Shown piece by piece: positions 17,278 to 27,968 of a stretch of DNA of 64,000 nt. Position numbers and translations under genes: made by a program. The DNA comes from Bartonella australis AUST/NH1. Lineage in GTDB: Bacteria > Pseudomonadota > Alphaproteobacteria > Rhizobiales > Rhizobiaceae. The first letter of the stretch is position 1. Each line of letters starts with the position of its first letter. Under the pieces are notes generated by a model. The model ran no database searches and was not told the origin of the DNA. It saw nothing but the letters and a program-made list of their open reading frames with translations. Location of the stretch: assembly GCF_000341355.1 (NCBI RefSeq), contig NC_020300.1:1357501-1421500 (forward strand). The letters run 5' to 3'.

Positions 17278-17976
17278 TTAAAACCCCGTTGCCAGAATGT
17301 TTGAGCAGCCTTTTGCGCGTGATGTTTCGTAGCGCAATGCTTGGAGCTGTTCTTGAAAATCGTTGAAAGAAACAATCGTATATTCAGGATCTTTGAGAAT
17401 ATTTTTATAGAGTTCATATTTTGCGCGGGCTTTAATGAGGTCAAATGCGTGGGTAAACCAAGGATGGTTGTCCTGCATCGAACACTCATCAACTGAAGGA
17501 AAAGGGGTATAAGAGAAATGGACAATGTCAGCATTTTGCGGTGTTGGAAACAGGCCTATTTTTTGATCATCGTAGGTATAAAAAATGGGGATTCCCTGTG
17601 GTGGGCTGTCCTCATATTTTTTTTTCAAAAATTCGGCAGATTTATAGAGAAGGGGTCTCGGTTCTGCGTTATCGTGTTCTAAGAACAAAGACCCGATGGC
17701 AACTCCCACTCCAATTGAGTCATTATCATCTCGCCCATACCAGGTTTTTCCGCTTTGCGTTGTAAATGTGATCTTTCTTTTTTCATTAAAGAAAAAAGGC
17801 TCTCGTTCACATAATCGAAGAGCGGTAAAAATGGCATCTTGAATTTGGACCGTATATTCCGCTGTCGTATCGTCAATTTCGTCTTGAATGAGCATGACCA
17901 TTCGCGCAAAATTTTTGTCCTGTCCTATCTTTTTGAGATCAAAATAATTGGCACCAACGGCCGTCGCAGTTTGCAT
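17278..17976 (-). CDS. Phage head-tail adaptor (P22 gp4-like)
   Basis: Protein of 232 residues. The N-terminal helix region (MVMLIQDEIDDTTAEYTVQIQ, DAIFTALRLCEREPFFFNE) and a beta middle (KITFTTQSGKTWYG) are typical of the adaptor/head-completion proteins that follow the capsid gene in P22-like and N4-gp56-type phage clusters. These form the ring below the portal. An AAAGGGA ribosome site precedes the ATG. The gene is separated from the capsid gene by a 440-base spacer filled with a GC-rich 60-bp tandem repeat. Family assignment is by pattern and position. Confidence 0.6.
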   Translation of the reverse strand: MQTATAVGANYFDLKKIGQDKNFARMVMLIQDEIDDTTAEYTVQIQDAIFTALRLCEREPFFFNEKRKITFTTQSGKTWYGRDDNDSIGVGVAIGSLFLEHDNAEPRPLLYKSAEFLKKKYEDSPPQGIPIFYTYDDQKIGLFPTPQNADIVHFSYTPFPSVDECSMQDNHPWFTHAFDLIKARAKYELYKNILKDPEYTIVSFNDFQEQLQALRYETSRAKGCSNILATGF

Positions 17977-18051
17977 AAATAATCCCTTTACGCGTTAAGT
18001 TTCTATCCCAACAAAATCTCATATGGTTTTTGCGATTTTCTAGGATCTCCC

Positions 18052-18356
18052 GTGTTCTGCACAGTCCCCCTGCGGTCCTACGCAATTCCCCCCGCGATCC
18101 CAGTACACCCCAAGTCCCCGCGCAGTCCCCTGCGGTCCTGTGCAATTCCCCCCGCGATCCCGGTACACCCCAAGCCCCCGCGCGGTCCCCTGCGGTCCTG
18201 CGCAATTCCCCCGTGATCCTGTGGTACACCCCAAGCCCCCGCGCAGTCCCCCGCGGTCCTGCGCAATTCCCCCCGTGATCCTGGTACACCCCAAGCCCCC
18301 GCGCAGTCCCCTGCGGTCCTGCGCAATTTCCCCCGTGATCCCGGTACACCCCAGTC
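18052..18356. repeat. Five-copy 60-bp GC-rich tandem repeat
   Basis: The word GTACACCCC recurs at 18103, 18163, 18224, 18284 and 18344, giving a 60-bp period (once 61). Copies differ by a few substitutions. It is far more GC-rich than its surroundings, with C on the plus strand and G on the minus. Because the period is a multiple of three, three minus-strand frames stay open across it. It lies in the untranslated gap between capsid and adaptor genes. Confidence 0.9.
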
Positions 18357-18417
18357 CTTTAAGATTTTGTCGTCTTTTGTCAGGAAAGAAAATGTCTCAC
18401 AATTCCTCGAAGAGCCA

Positions 18418-19536
18418 TTAAGCGGGTTCTCCGTAAGTTGGGATGACGATTGTTGCAAAATCTTGAGCCCCTTGCGCATCACCCGGCGCACAGAAACGTG
18501 CTTTTTTCATGCCAATGATGGTTTTCGCGGCCACACCAAATTCGCGTTCATAATCAAAGAGCTCTTCGACCAATTTATAGCGTGTTGCCTCCCGGTCTTT
18601 ACCAAAAGCGATAACAGCACTTTGCGCACCAAGCAAAACAGCACGGCGAACATTTTTAACGATATTTTTTGATTTTCCTGATTCCACACCTTCTGTTACA
18701 TGTTCTGTTTCTCGTAAGATCACCCCATTATACATACCCAGTGACCCGCTATAGATTGGATTTTTGGAGCGGCTTCCGTTATAAATCGCTTTAGTAATAT
18801 CCAGCCATTGACCGGCTTCTGTATTGGTCCGCAATTGCGTAACTTGTGTTGGGTGGAGATAAAGCACATAAACACTTTCGCCATCGACACGCACGGGTCT
18901 GATTTTTGGATTAGCCAGTTTAGCGCGCTCGACTGCTTTATCGATTAATGTGAGATTGAATACATCATTGGCTTCCAATTTTTCATCAGCTTTTTTTCCA
19001 TTTGGATATACCACGCGTTTATCGGTCGGTGGCGTTGGTTCATTGAATCCGTAATGAACAGGTTTTATGGTAATTGTTCTACCTTCAAAATTGATTGTTT
19101 CTGCCGTATATCCGCAAACTTGCATAAAGAACATCATGCTTAAGCGATCAGCATACCAATCGACCAAGCCATTTTTGGCTTCCGTGCGCAGATTATGCAA
19201 GACACGCTGTTGATCGATTGTTCCTTCATTTTTGACACGTACAGCATGAACGAGTTCATTAATGACTAGGCGATCTGTTAAGAATTGTAGAGCTTCTTCC
19301 TTCCCTTCAAGAGCCTGTCCTTCCGTGATTCCATCGCCAAATAACTGCACACGCAAACCAAAAGTCATGGTATCACCACTTGCTTTATTGGTTTCGTCTT
19401 TCAACTGTATAATGCTATTGGAATCTTTTCCGATCAAAGATGCGATAGGAATTGATTTTGAGACTTCTTGATTGAGTAATTTGGACCATGCGCGCACAGC
19501 CATTGGATCATTGATTCCGACACGAGTTTCGGTCAT
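18418..19536 (-). CDS. Major capsid protein, N4-gp56 family
   Basis: Coat protein of the icosahedral head, 372 residues. Recognised from the family opening (INDPMAVRAWSKLLNQEV then LIGKDSNSIIQLKDET), the segment GDTMTFGLRVQLFGDG, HAVRVKNEGTIDQQRVLHNL, and the later VYVLYLHPTQVTQLRTNTEAG. The fold should be HK97-like. An AGAGGAAG ribosome site precedes the ATG. It follows the scaffold gene and precedes the head-tail adaptor, the standard morphogenesis order. The frame is intact, and no sign of decay is seen. Confidence 0.85.
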   Translation of the reverse strand: MTETRVGINDPMAVRAWSKLLNQEVSKSIPIASLIGKDSNSIIQLKDETNKASGDTMTFGLRVQLFGDGITEGQALEGKEEALQFLTDRLVINELVHAVRVKNEGTIDQQRVLHNLRTEAKNGLVDWYADRLSMMFFMQVCGYTAETINFEGRTITIKPVHYGFNEPTPPTDKRVVYPNGKKADEKLEANDVFNLTLIDKAVERAKLANPKIRPVRVDGESVYVLYLHPTQVTQLRTNTEAGQWLDITKAIYNGSRSKNPIYSGSLGMYNGVILRETEHVTEGVESGKSKNIVKNVRRAVLLGAQSAVIAFGKDREATRYKLVEELFDYEREFGVAAKTIIGMKKARFCAPGDAQGAQDFATIVIPTYGEPA

Positions 19537-19678
19537 TTCTTCCTCTTAATGTTTATTGATATAAAAAATCCGGCTGAATGCCGGTTGCGAAGCGTCCACC
19601 TTTCTGGTTTTCAAGAGAGTGGATTGCTTAGTGAATGATGTATCTTTTGTTTATTTACAGCGTCTTGCCCCTCCTTTT

Positions 19679-20518
19679 TTAAAGATCTCCTCCCCCCATC
19701 AAACGATTAAAAGCAGCTTTATTTTTTGGGTCATTGATCCAAACGCTAAATTCTGCTTCAGACATTTTATCAATCATATCTAAAGAAAGCGATCCGCTTG
19801 ATGTTAAGCCATTATGAGCCGCGAGTGTTCGTGCGGAATTTTGCCTTTCCTGTATATTTTCCACAGGAGCGCTTTGTGTGTTTGTGTAGCCGATTTTTTG
19901 CGCGATAGTGTAGATCACCTCAGCCGGATTTTGATTTTTTTTCGCGCAATCTTGGACAATCTGTTTCAACTCATCTCCGATGATGGCTTCAATCACTTTT
20001 GGATCTGCCATTTCGGGATAGAGCGAAGAAAAAGCGGCTAATTGTTTAGCGCGCACATCGTAAACAAAGTCAGCAGCTTGATCAAAATCCTGATGCTGTT
20101 GTTTAACGGCTGCGGCTGATTGATGAAAAAACGAATATAAATGCTCTGCTTCTGAAGGAGCAGACATATTTTGCTGTTGAGCCCGTAATAATTCTTGTTT
20201 CTGTAGTGTTTTCCCTAGCCATTGTATATAGCCCATAAAATCTTTTTGTGGATCGGGGGGCGTTTCACTTTCTTGGGTTATTTTGCCCTCATCGTGATTT
20301 TTTTTCAGCTCTCTTTCTTTTTGCCCTTCTTCCCTTCCTTGAAGCTTGGCATATGCTATCCCTTTTCTTTCACTTTCTTGGGACTGGAGATGCACACTTT
20401 CTCTTCGTTCAGTTTCTTGAGGCTTAGCCCACGCCGTGTTTTTTCCTTCTTCGATTCCTTGCAGCTCATCATGTATAAATTGATTATATTCTTCTGCTGT
20501 TAAGTTTTCTGCATCCAT
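19679..20518 (-). CDS. Putative phage scaffold protein
   Basis: Acidic, glutamine- and glutamate-rich protein of 279 residues lying between portal and capsid genes, the standard place for a scaffold. The first 100 residues are highly charged and contain short internal repeats (QETERRESVHLQSQESERK and LQGREEGQKEREL). The middle and C-terminal parts are helical (AAVKQQHQDFDQAADFVYDV, DELKQIVQDCAKKN), ending in SVWINDPKNKAAFNRLMGG, a common end in proteins of this phage position. The ATG at 20518 is preferred; an upstream in-frame TTG at 20545 is less likely. No protease domain is visible. Confidence 0.65.
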   Translation of the reverse strand: MDAENLTAEEYNQFIHDELQGIEEGKNTAWAKPQETERRESVHLQSQESERKGIAYAKLQGREEGQKERELKKNHDEGKITQESETPPDPQKDFMGYIQWLGKTLQKQELLRAQQQNMSAPSEAEHLYSFFHQSAAAVKQQHQDFDQAADFVYDVRAKQLAAFSSLYPEMADPKVIEAIIGDELKQIVQDCAKKNQNPAEVIYTIAQKIGYTNTQSAPVENIQERQNSARTLAAHNGLTSSGSLSLDMIDKMSEAEFSVWINDPKNKAAFNRLMGGGDL

Positions 20519-20566
20519 TGTGTTGGCCTTTTCTTTCTCAGACAATAAAGGGTTATTTTCTTAAAT

Positions 20567-22444
20567 TTAAGAAACTGGTTGCGCTGTCTTTGCTGCCTGC
20601 AAAAAAGCCTGTATCATTTGCCCAGCCTCGCTCTCATCGCTATTTTGTGGCACAGTTTGCTGATTTTCCTGCGCTTGATTTTGCTGTTGAAATTTTGCTG
20701 CAATTTTATGAATGAGTGATACTGGCAACGGTGAGTAGCGCAATAAATCGATCATAATTTCCGGTGTTGTGAAATTTTGCATCAATGGAAGAAGCTGCAT
20801 CATAATAGCGAATGTCCGTTCTTTTTCGTTAGGACTCGTTGGCGCATCATCGACCACAATATCATATTCCAAACTTGTGATCATTTCCCGTGTAAGCGGG
20901 ACATATTGAGCATTTTCTTCACCGGTAATCCGTATCAATCGCCCATCAGAGAGATAATTTTGGATGAGATAGAGAATAATTTTTCCCTGTCGTTGTCGAT
21001 ATCGCCGTAGACCGTCAAAGAAAGACGCTAAGAGATTAAGAGAGGACTGACGACGTTGTGCTTCGAGAACCCCAGGTTGGTTCACAGCTCGTGTTCCGAC
21101 AAATTCTGGAGATAATCCTGTCACTTGAGTGATAGCACCTTTAGCTTCATTAAAAAGCTGAAAGAAGCCATTAGGAAATTGCGCCACAGGTTTTGGTTGG
21201 ACTCTCCCGCCAGAGACAGCGCCATTTTTAAGCCAGGTAATACTATCGGCTCTAGCCCAACTTTCCATGGCTTGTCGGTCGTCATCAAAGGCGTCACGTT
21301 CAGCCATAATTCCGCCCTTTGACTGGCTATTGAGGAGGTACATCACTTGACTGAAATATTTATTGGCCCACCGTTGTGGATCTTTTGCAGGTCGCACCAT
21401 GCCGTAAAATTGCCGGCTCAATTTATCAAAATAGCCTGTAATGCACTCCCACCCTAATTGATTAGGTGGCACCAAAGGCTGATCGGGAGCTTCGAGCAAT
21501 CTTTTGCCTAAAAAAGCGCGTTTAACGACTTTTTTGGTCAGCCTCGTTGCTTGAAGATCTGGAATCTCTTTAGCTAATTTTTGAAAATCCTTCTCAGAAT
21601 AATCGAAGAATTGCCCTGTTTTCGGATCAAGTGCTTTGTAAATGACCTCACGTTCAAACCACCGACATTCAACCAAAGTGACCATTTTTGGCCCCTTATG
21701 ACCGGTATCCTCATTATGATCTTCAATGTAGTCGTGATAGCTCTCACTACCATTTGAGTGAAGAAGCGTAGGGTATTTGACCCAGTCAGCATTGAGGTCA
21801 CTCCAATGGACATCGGGGAACATGTCTTGAGCAACAGCAAGAGGTTTTTCATCAATATACCATACGCGCTGTGCATCGACGAGATTAGGCTTTACAGCAC
21901 TGGCATCCCAAACCATTTTCATGGGATCCAAACGAGCGATCACAGGTTTTCCTTTTGGATCTTCTTCATAGTCGAGCCGCGTATCTGTCCATCCCATTCC
22001 GCAGATAACGGCATCTTGAAAAGCGTCAGAATCTTCGTATTCACCGTCAGCCTCATCGCGAAACCATTCAGCGGCTCCTGTTAAGATTTGATTGGCTAAA
22101 GCTGCACCTTCTTGCCGTGGGATGAATTGTACTTGTCGTTTATTGTTTCGCTCAGCGCCGATGACAGCATTAATCAAGGGCGCGATGCGATTAAATGTCA
22201 TAACGGGCCTGTTTTGTTTTTGTAAAACAGCGAGATCTTGCTCATTCCATTGCCGCCCATTATAAAAATTATAATCTTCTTGAGCATTTTTGCGCCACTG
22301 TTCGGCATGCTCAATATCGTCGCGATACCAACTGACGAGTTTTTGAAAGAGTGCCTGATGTTCGATTTTCTGCCCAATTTGATGTTCAGTCGTTTCAAGT
22401 GGGGCAAGAGAAGCTGTATGATCGTGCATTAAAAAGCCATCCAT
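20567..22444 (-). CDS. Phage portal protein, P22 type
   Basis: Dodecameric portal through which DNA enters and leaves the head; 625 residues, close to other P22-type portals. Signature stretches are AQEDYNFYNGRQWNEQD, NRPVMTFNRIAPLINAVIG, ERNNKRQVQF, GMGWTDTRLDYEEDP and the later ITQVTGLSPEFVG with QRRQSSLNLLASFFDGLRR. The C-terminal Gln-rich tail may be disordered. Its start overlaps the end of the terminase gene; ATG at 22444 or 22429 could be used. The order terminase, portal, scaffold, capsid is conserved. Confidence 0.85.
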   Translation of the reverse strand: MDGFLMHDHTASLAPLETTEHQIGQKIEHQALFQKLVSWYRDDIEHAEQWRKNAQEDYNFYNGRQWNEQDLAVLQKQNRPVMTFNRIAPLINAVIGAERNNKRQVQFIPRQEGAALANQILTGAAEWFRDEADGEYEDSDAFQDAVICGMGWTDTRLDYEEDPKGKPVIARLDPMKMVWDASAVKPNLVDAQRVWYIDEKPLAVAQDMFPDVHWSDLNADWVKYPTLLHSNGSESYHDYIEDHNEDTGHKGPKMVTLVECRWFEREVIYKALDPKTGQFFDYSEKDFQKLAKEIPDLQATRLTKKVVKRAFLGKRLLEAPDQPLVPPNQLGWECITGYFDKLSRQFYGMVRPAKDPQRWANKYFSQVMYLLNSQSKGGIMAERDAFDDDRQAMESWARADSITWLKNGAVSGGRVQPKPVAQFPNGFFQLFNEAKGAITQVTGLSPEFVGTRAVNQPGVLEAQRRQSSLNLLASFFDGLRRYRQRQGKIILYLIQNYLSDGRLIRITGEENAQYVPLTREMITSLEYDIVVDDAPTSPNEKERTFAIMMQLLPLMQNFTTPEIMIDLLRYSPLPVSLIHKIAAKFQQQNQAQENQQTVPQNSDESEAGQMIQAFLQAAKTAQPVS

Positions 22445-23757
22445 GATGTTTGAGAATGATGAAGAGAGCGATAAGGATCTTTTCGTGGTTTAATATTTGG
22501 CTGTTCATAGGCGATACAAAGAAGTCCGAAACTATCGGCGCCATGGCTTGCCCAATCATGTTCAGCACCCAATCCGATATTGCGTTGTTCGTCGCGTTTT
22601 TCGTGATACCATGCGAGTGCTTTTCGCCCGGCTTGTGTTGTTTCACGATTGAACCACACAGCGGGGAACAATCGCCTCACGGCTTCGATACGCATTTTGA
22701 CGGCTCCCAGCCCTTGATTGGGGATAATTTGGGTTTGAAATCCGGCCTGCTGGAGAGCGCTTTCAAAACTAACATTATACACGCGATCTTTTGTGGCCCC
22801 ATCATGAGGGAGAACCATGACTGCATTGTTATATCCCCTTTGACAAATCCACCCGATATGCTCAGATAAAGGTTGTCCTTGAGCTTCATAATAATCAAGG
22901 ACGCGAATTTCGCGTCCGATGAATTGTGCAACCCACAAAGCAGTTGCATCAGCTTTTGCGCCCGTCCCGCCGATATCCCAAAAGACTTTTGTTTGAATAA
23001 GCGGGTCGCGCGGAACATAAGTAATCCGCCCTTCTTGCTCGGCTTCAAGAAGTAATTTTTGATAATAAGCGCCTTGAATAGCTTGTAGATAATCGCCTTC
23101 CCAGATATGGTTATATTGCTCAGGTCTTTGTTCTAAATCAGCTTTTCGATCCCGATTAAGTTTATCAGGGAAGCGCGGATTATCGCGCCAATTAACCTCG
23201 GTGCCTTTAATATTGGGGTCTTTTACATGGCGGAATCGTTTTTCAACGGGTGCATTTTCGCGGAGGGGATTCCATGTGACCCATAATTCGGAATGCCAAT
23301 CTTTTCCCTCTTCGCGTAATGTTGGGATGAGGGTTTGCCAAGCGGTTTCGGTAACGGGTTCGGCTTCGTCGACCCAACAAAGAAGGATGCGCCCCATGGA
23401 TTTAATGCTTGCGATATTGCGGTCAAGGCCAGCAAAAACATAAAGGATCCGTCCATCTTTTGATTTAATATATTTATCGCCAATTTCGTAATAATCTTTC
23501 AAGAAACTGTAGGACTCGATGGCTCGTTTAATTTCTTCGAGGGAACTTTCATTGAGCGAATTTTGAAATTGTCTTGCGCATAAGATAATGCCGCGCTCTC
23601 CTGCTTTTCCATGCCGATATCCGACCACAGCAGACATCAAAGCAAAGGATCGTGTTTTTCCTGATCCACGCCCTCCCCAAGCGGCGCGGACGTCAGCTTG
23701 TCCAGAAAAAACAGAAATAAGTTTTGGAATAAGAGCAACTTGAGCGGTTGTCATCAT
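22429..23757 (-). CDS. Terminase large subunit, PBSX/Terminase_3-like
   Basis: Packaging motor ATPase and nuclease, about 442 residues. Walker A is AAWGGRGSGKTRSFAL; Walker B is ILLCWVDEAEPV, followed by a coupling motif with WVTWNPL. The C-terminal nuclease part has TKVFWDIGGTGAKADATALW and the late acidic stretch EHDWASHGADSFG. The start is placed at 23757, where GGAG lies nine bases upstream. The frame is open for 53 more codons, but those codons lie in the 87-bp repeat and do not look coding. All motor motifs appear intact, so packaging could still work. It overlaps the portal gene. Confidence 0.88.
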   Translation of the reverse strand: MMTTAQVALIPKLISVFSGQADVRAAWGGRGSGKTRSFALMSAVVGYRHGKAGERGIILCARQFQNSLNESSLEEIKRAIESYSFLKDYYEIGDKYIKSKDGRILYVFAGLDRNIASIKSMGRILLCWVDEAEPVTETAWQTLIPTLREEGKDWHSELWVTWNPLRENAPVEKRFRHVKDPNIKGTEVNWRDNPRFPDKLNRDRKADLEQRPEQYNHIWEGDYLQAIQGAYYQKLLLEAEQEGRITYVPRDPLIQTKVFWDIGGTGAKADATALWVAQFIGREIRVLDYYEAQGQPLSEHIGWICQRGYNNAVMVLPHDGATKDRVYNVSFESALQQAGFQTQIIPNQGLGAVKMRIEAVRRLFPAVWFNRETTQAGRKALAWYHEKRDEQRNIGLGAEHDWASHGADSFGLLCIAYEQPNIKPRKDPYRSLHHSQTSWMAF

Positions 23758-23826
23758 AGAATGTCTCCGCATTTTCTCGTCAATATCTAGTCCAGTAACG
23801 GCAGACACCGGCGTAAAATTATATCT

Positions 23827-24300
23827 CACCCGGTTCTGTTTCCTCCTCAAGCAGCACGCCCCACCGGTTACATCTGCCTCTACGTCCTCTTCAAGCAGAG
23901 CGCCTACCAGTTTCACCTAGTTCTGCACCCTCCTCAAGTAGCGCGCCCCGCCGGTTACATCTGGTTCTACGTCCTCTTCAAGCAGAGCGCCTACCAGTTT
24001 CACCTAGTTCTGCACCCTCCTCAAGTAGCACACCCCACCGGTTACATCTGGCTCCACGCCCTCTTCAAGCAGAGCGCCTACCAGTTTCACCCAGTTCTGT
24101 TTCCTCCTCAAGCAGCACGCCCCACCGGTTACATCTGGCTCCACGCCCTCTTCAAGCAGAGCGCTTAGCGGTTACACCTAGTTCTGCACCCTCCTCAAGT
24201 AGCGCGCTCCACCGGTTACATCTGACTCTACGTCCTCTTCGAGCAGAGCGCCTACCAGTTTCACCTAGTTCTGCATCCCGCTCAAGTAGCGTACCTACCA
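23827..24300. repeat. Five-copy 87-bp tandem repeat
   Basis: The word CCGGTTACATCTG recurs at 23864, 23951, 24038, 24125 and 24212, exactly 87 bp apart, with a partial unit at the right end. Copies differ by scattered transitions. It fills the gap between the small and large terminase genes and is unrelated in sequence to the 60-bp repeat. The period is a multiple of three, so frames remain open across it. Confidence 0.92.
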
Positions 24301-24570
24301 GCTTGCGTGATAAAACAAAAAACAATCCCGCGATAAGAACATTTCAGGCAACTATCATTATAGAGCAAAAACATCCCTTATTAATAAGGAGACCCCCATG
24401 CGCACATAATGGCTAAAAATTGAGGCTCTTAATATTTTGAACACCGACGGAAAGAGCAAAATTTCACTGATTATTCGGTTATGGAATATCCCTGTCATAC
24501 AGAAATTGATACAGGTGAGGTGAAAGAATGAGTTCATGATGTAAGAAAATCCTCCTCTTATTTTGCAGCA

Positions 24571-24900
24571 TCAATGTTCAAAAGGAGACGTACCATGATT
24601 ATTTGTCGCTGCATCACTTGGGACAACAGGTATAATCTCAACACGCGAAATTGTTTGAACATTGCCTCCCCCTTCTCCTGTTACTTGTAGAGGCAAAACT
24701 TTTGCTAAGAGTGAAAAAAAAGGCACAGGATTATTGATCGCGTGATATTGCAGATAGGATACCAGGCCATCGTGACCATAGTGGGATCCCGCTTGCTCTG
24801 CCGCTGCGATGAGAGCATCTTTGAGCAATTTAGTTGTTTTATTTAATGAGCCCTTTGGACGTCCTCTTCCGCGCGAAGAGAGACGATTTTCTTTTGTCAC
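24571..24900 (-). CDS. Putative terminase small subunit
   Basis: Basic protein of 109 residues beginning with a Ser/Arg/Gly-rich DNA-binding-like stretch (RLSSRGRGRPKGSLNKTTK). A helix follows (LLKDALIAAAEQAGSHYG), then the segment YLQYHAINNPVPFFSLLAKVLPLQV, as in small proteins that precede the large terminase in many alphaproteobacterial phages. These are thought to recognise DNA for packaging. The start is GTG at 24900 with a GGAG ribosome site. It is the first gene of the late operon, with the 87-bp repeat array between it and terL. Function inferred from place and composition. Confidence 0.6.
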   Translation of the reverse strand: MTKENRLSSRGRGRPKGSLNKTTKLLKDALIAAAEQAGSHYGHDGLVSYLQYHAINNPVPFFSLLAKVLPLQVTGEGGGNVQTISRVEIIPVVPSDAATNNHGTSPFEH

Positions 24901-25328
24901 GGTCCCGCTCCTTCATTTTGTATAATCAAGTTTCGCTGCTACATCATTACCGGAAAAATTTTAGCATCATCAAACAGTTTTTCGGCGAATGCTGAGACAA
25001 CACACCCAGTTCAGCAAATGCCGAGACGGCACCCAGCAGGTGATAGATGATCGCGTAAAAAGGCTAAAAAGTCCGATAAATTATCAGAATAAAGAATGCT
25101 GGAGATCGCGCATCACGCAGAGCTTCCCTGAACCATCTTGAGGAGAAAATCAAAATCCCCCCGCCCCCTAAACGCTCAAAGCAAAATAGCACCTCGAATA
25201 GGACACTGCTCAGGATAAGACAATAAACACAAAAAAAACGCGGCACAGGACATTACCCCACACCACGACGCGCAAAAAAGAACGCAATTCCAACTCTCCT
25301 TTTATGATATCTGTTTAAGTTTACCTTG
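24901..25328. other. Spacer between phage late block and clpB
   Basis: About 430 bases with no supported gene. It should contain the promoter for the leftward late operon, but no strong -35/-10 pair stands out. No integrase, tRNA or obvious attachment repeat is present at this edge of the block. Confidence 0.35.
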
Positions 25329-27968
25329 TCAAGTTTTATTTTCTTCTTTTATCTTTTCATTTTCTCCGGCAGCTTCCTTTTGTGCACCTTTTGCTACGGA
25401 AGAAAAGGCTAATCTATCCCCTTCTTTCGTAATGGTGACGGTCGTATCGTCTTGAATTGTCCCAAACAAGATGCGTTCGGCCAAAGCGTCTTGAATTTCT
25501 TTTTGAATAATCCTCTTTAAAGGGCGTGCTCCATAAAGAGGATCATATCCTTTATCGGCGAGAAATTCACGTGCTTCTGGTTCGATATGCAAAGTTATTT
25601 TGCGTTCATTCAGCAGTTTTTGTAAAGATTTGATTTGAATATCGACGATGGCCTCCATATCCCTGCGCTGTAATCTTTGGAAGAGGATAATCTCATCGAT
25701 ACGGTTAAGAAATTCGGGACGGAATGCTGCTTTGACGACACGCATGACGTCATCTCTGACTTTATCAGTTGTCTCGCTTGCAGAAAGTGAGGTCAAAAAT
25801 TCAGCCCCGAGATTAGACGTCATAATGAGTAGGGTATTTCGGAAATCAACGGTTCGTCCTTGACTATCGGTTAACCGTCCCTCATCCAGCACTTGGAGTA
25901 AAAGATTAAAGATGTCGGGGTGAGCTTTTTCGATTTCGTCGAAAAGAATGACTTGGTAAGGTCTGCGTCTCACGGCTTCAGTGAGCACTCCCCCTTCTTC
26001 GTATCCGACATATCCCGGAGGAGCTCCGATTAGCCGCGCTCCTGCGTGTTTTTCCATATATTCTGACATATCAATCCGCAACATTGCGTTTGGGTCTTGG
26101 AAAAGGAATGCGGCGAGAGCTTTTGTTAATTCGGTTTTCCCCACACCTGTTGGCCCTAAGAACATGAAGGATCCGATAGGTCTATTGGGGTCTTGCAATC
26201 CTGCGCGAGCGCGTCGCACAGCGCGCGAGATAGCCTGAACGGCTTCACCCTGCCCGACGACGCGTTGACTGATTTCATCTTCCATACGCAAAAGTTTATC
26301 GCGTTCTGCTTCCAGCATACGATCGATGGGGATGCCGGTCCATCGTGAGACAATTTGAGCAATATGTTCAGCTGTAACAGTTTCTTCGACTAAGCCATTT
26401 TTGTGGTCATCATTTTCAGCGGCACTTAATTGTTTTTCCAGTTCTGGTATAACACTATAAGCCAGCTCACCCGCGCGTTGAAATTGCCCATTCCGTTGAG
26501 CAATAGCCAAAGCATTTCGTGCTTCTTCGAGCTGTTTTTTGAGGTCTGCGGCGTGTCCTAATTTTTGTTTTTCGGCCTGCCAAGCACTTGTCATTTCTGC
26601 AGATTGTTTTTCTAAGCTATCAAGCTCGGTTTGCACGGTTTGCAGCCGTTCTTTTGCAGCGGGGTCGACTTCCGTTTTTAGCGCTTCGCGTTCAATTTTC
26701 AATTGCATGATGCGCCGATCGATTGCATCAAGCTCTTCAGGTTTTGAATCAACCTGCATGCGTAATCGTGCAGCCGCTTCATCAACGAGATCGATTGCTT
26801 TATCGGGGAGGAAACGATCGGTAATATAGCGATTTGATAAGCGTGCAGCAGCGATTAATGCGCCATCGGCCAGCCGTACTTTGTGATGTTGTTCGTATTT
26901 TTCTTTGATACCGCGTAGAATAGAAATTGTATCATCGACCGTCGGCTCAGGCACGAAGACAGGTTGGAAGCGGCGCGCTAGGGCTGCATCTTTTTCGACG
27001 TATTTTCTGTATTCTTCAAGTGTTGTGGCTCCCACGCAATGGAGTTCTCCCCGTGCAAGAGCTGGCTTAAGCAAATTGGAGGCGTCCATGGGCCCATCGG
27101 ATTTTCCAGCACCGACAAGATTATGCAATTCATCGATAAAAAGGATGATCTGCCCGTTTTCGGCCTGTATCTCTGCGAGAACTGCTTTTAATCTTTCTTC
27201 GAACTCCCCGCGATATTTTGCGCCTGCGATAAGCGCTCCCATATCGAGCGCGTGAAGCTGCTTATCACGCAATGTCTCTGGAACGTCCCCATTGACGATA
27301 CGCAGTGCTAATCCTTCAACAATTGCAGTTTTTCCCACTCCTGGTTCGCCGATAAGAACGGGGTTATTTTTCGTCCGTCGTGATAAGACTTGAACAGCCC
27401 GGCGAATTTCTTCTTCACGTCCAATAACAGGGTCCAATTTTCCTTCGCGTGCCTCTTTTGTCAAATCCCGGGCATATTTTTTCAAAGCTTCATATTGGCT
27501 TTCGGCGTGGGGGCTTGTTGCGGTTTTTCCCTTTCGCATTGTTTGAATAGCTTGATTGAGGGCCTGTGGTGTTAAACCTCCACTTGTTAAGATATCGGCG
27601 GTTTTTGCCGTTTTTTCCATAATAAGCGCTTGTAATATCCGCTCGACGGTTACAAACTGGTCGCCGGCTTTTTTGGCGAGTTCCTCGGCCATTGTGAAAA
27701 TTTTTGCAAGTTGCTGCGACATATAGAGCTGGCCATTTCCGCCTTGCACTTTAGGCAGCGCTTCGAGTGCTTCTTGGAGTGCTTTGCGAATGACAGGCAG
27801 ATCACCGCCGGCTCTTTGAATCAAAGAAGCTGCTAATCCTTGATCATCGTCCAAGATCACTTTTAGGAGATGCTCAGGCATGAATTGCTGATGATCAGAA
27901 GCGAGAGCGTTGCTTTGCGCCGCCTGCAGAAAACCTTGAAGCCGTTCACTATATTTTTCCAAATTCAT
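25329..27968 (-). CDS. clpB: ATP-dependent disaggregase ClpB
   Basis: Hexameric AAA+ chaperone that pulls apart protein aggregates together with DnaK. The 879 residues show, in order, a Clp N-terminal domain ([18 protein letters not shown]), NBD1 with Walker [15 protein letters not shown] and Walker [15 protein letters not shown], and the long coiled-coil middle domain (about 400-530). NBD2 follows, with [16 protein letters not shown] and [13 protein letters not shown], then the D2 small domain ending in [17 protein letters not shown]. The start at 27968 matches the family and has an AGGAAG site; an upstream frame extension is not coding. A heat-shock-like promoter lies about 120 bases upstream. 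Complete and typical. Confidence 0.97.
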   Translation of the reverse strand: MNLEKYSERLQGFLQAAQSNALASDHQQFMPEHLLKVILDDDQGLAASLIQRAGGDLPVIRKALQEALEALPKVQGGNGQLYMSQQLAKIFTMAEELAKKAGDQFVTVERILQALIMEKTAKTADILTSGGLTPQALNQAIQTMRKGKTATSPHAESQYEALKKYARDLTKEAREGKLDPVIGREEEIRRAVQVLSRRTKNNPVLIGEPGVGKTAIVEGLALRIVNGDVPETLRDKQLHALDMGALIAGAKYRGEFEERLKAVLAEIQAENGQIILFIDELHNLVGAGKSDGPMDASNLLKPALARGELHCVGATTLEEYRKYVEKDAALARRFQPVFVPEPTVDDTISILRGIKEKYEQHHKVRLADGALIAAARLSNRYITDRFLPDKAIDLVDEAAARLRMQVDSKPEELDAIDRRIMQLKIEREALKTEVDPAAKERLQTVQTELDSLEKQSAEMTSAWQAEKQKLGHAADLKKQLEEARNALAIAQRNGQFQRAGELAYSVIPELEKQLSAAENDDHKNGLVEETVTAEHIAQIVSRWTGIPIDRMLEAERDKLLRMEDEISQRVVGQGEAVQAISRAVRRARAGLQDPNRPIGSFMFLGPTGVGKTELTKALAAFLFQDPNAMLRIDMSEYMEKHAGARLIGAPPGYVGYEEGGVLTEAVRRRPYQVILFDEIEKAHPDIFNLLLQVLDEGRLTDSQGRTVDFRNTLLIMTSNLGAEFLTSLSASETTDKVRDDVMRVVKAAFRPEFLNRIDEIILFQRLQRRDMEAIVDIQIKSLQKLLNERKITLHIEPEAREFLADKGYDPLYGARPLKRIIQKEIQDALAERILFGTIQDDTTVTITKEGDRLAFSSVAKGAQKEAAGENEKIKEENKT

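Noticed and set aside
17939..18491. Three long minus-strand open frames (84-137 codons) across the 60-bp repeat
   Set aside because: They stay open only because the period is a multiple of three. They are repetitive, lack ribosome sites, and overlap one another.
23827..24300. CRISPR array
   Set aside because: Units are contiguous and of 87 bp, with no unique spacers and no cas genes in the window. The same applies to the other repeat regions.
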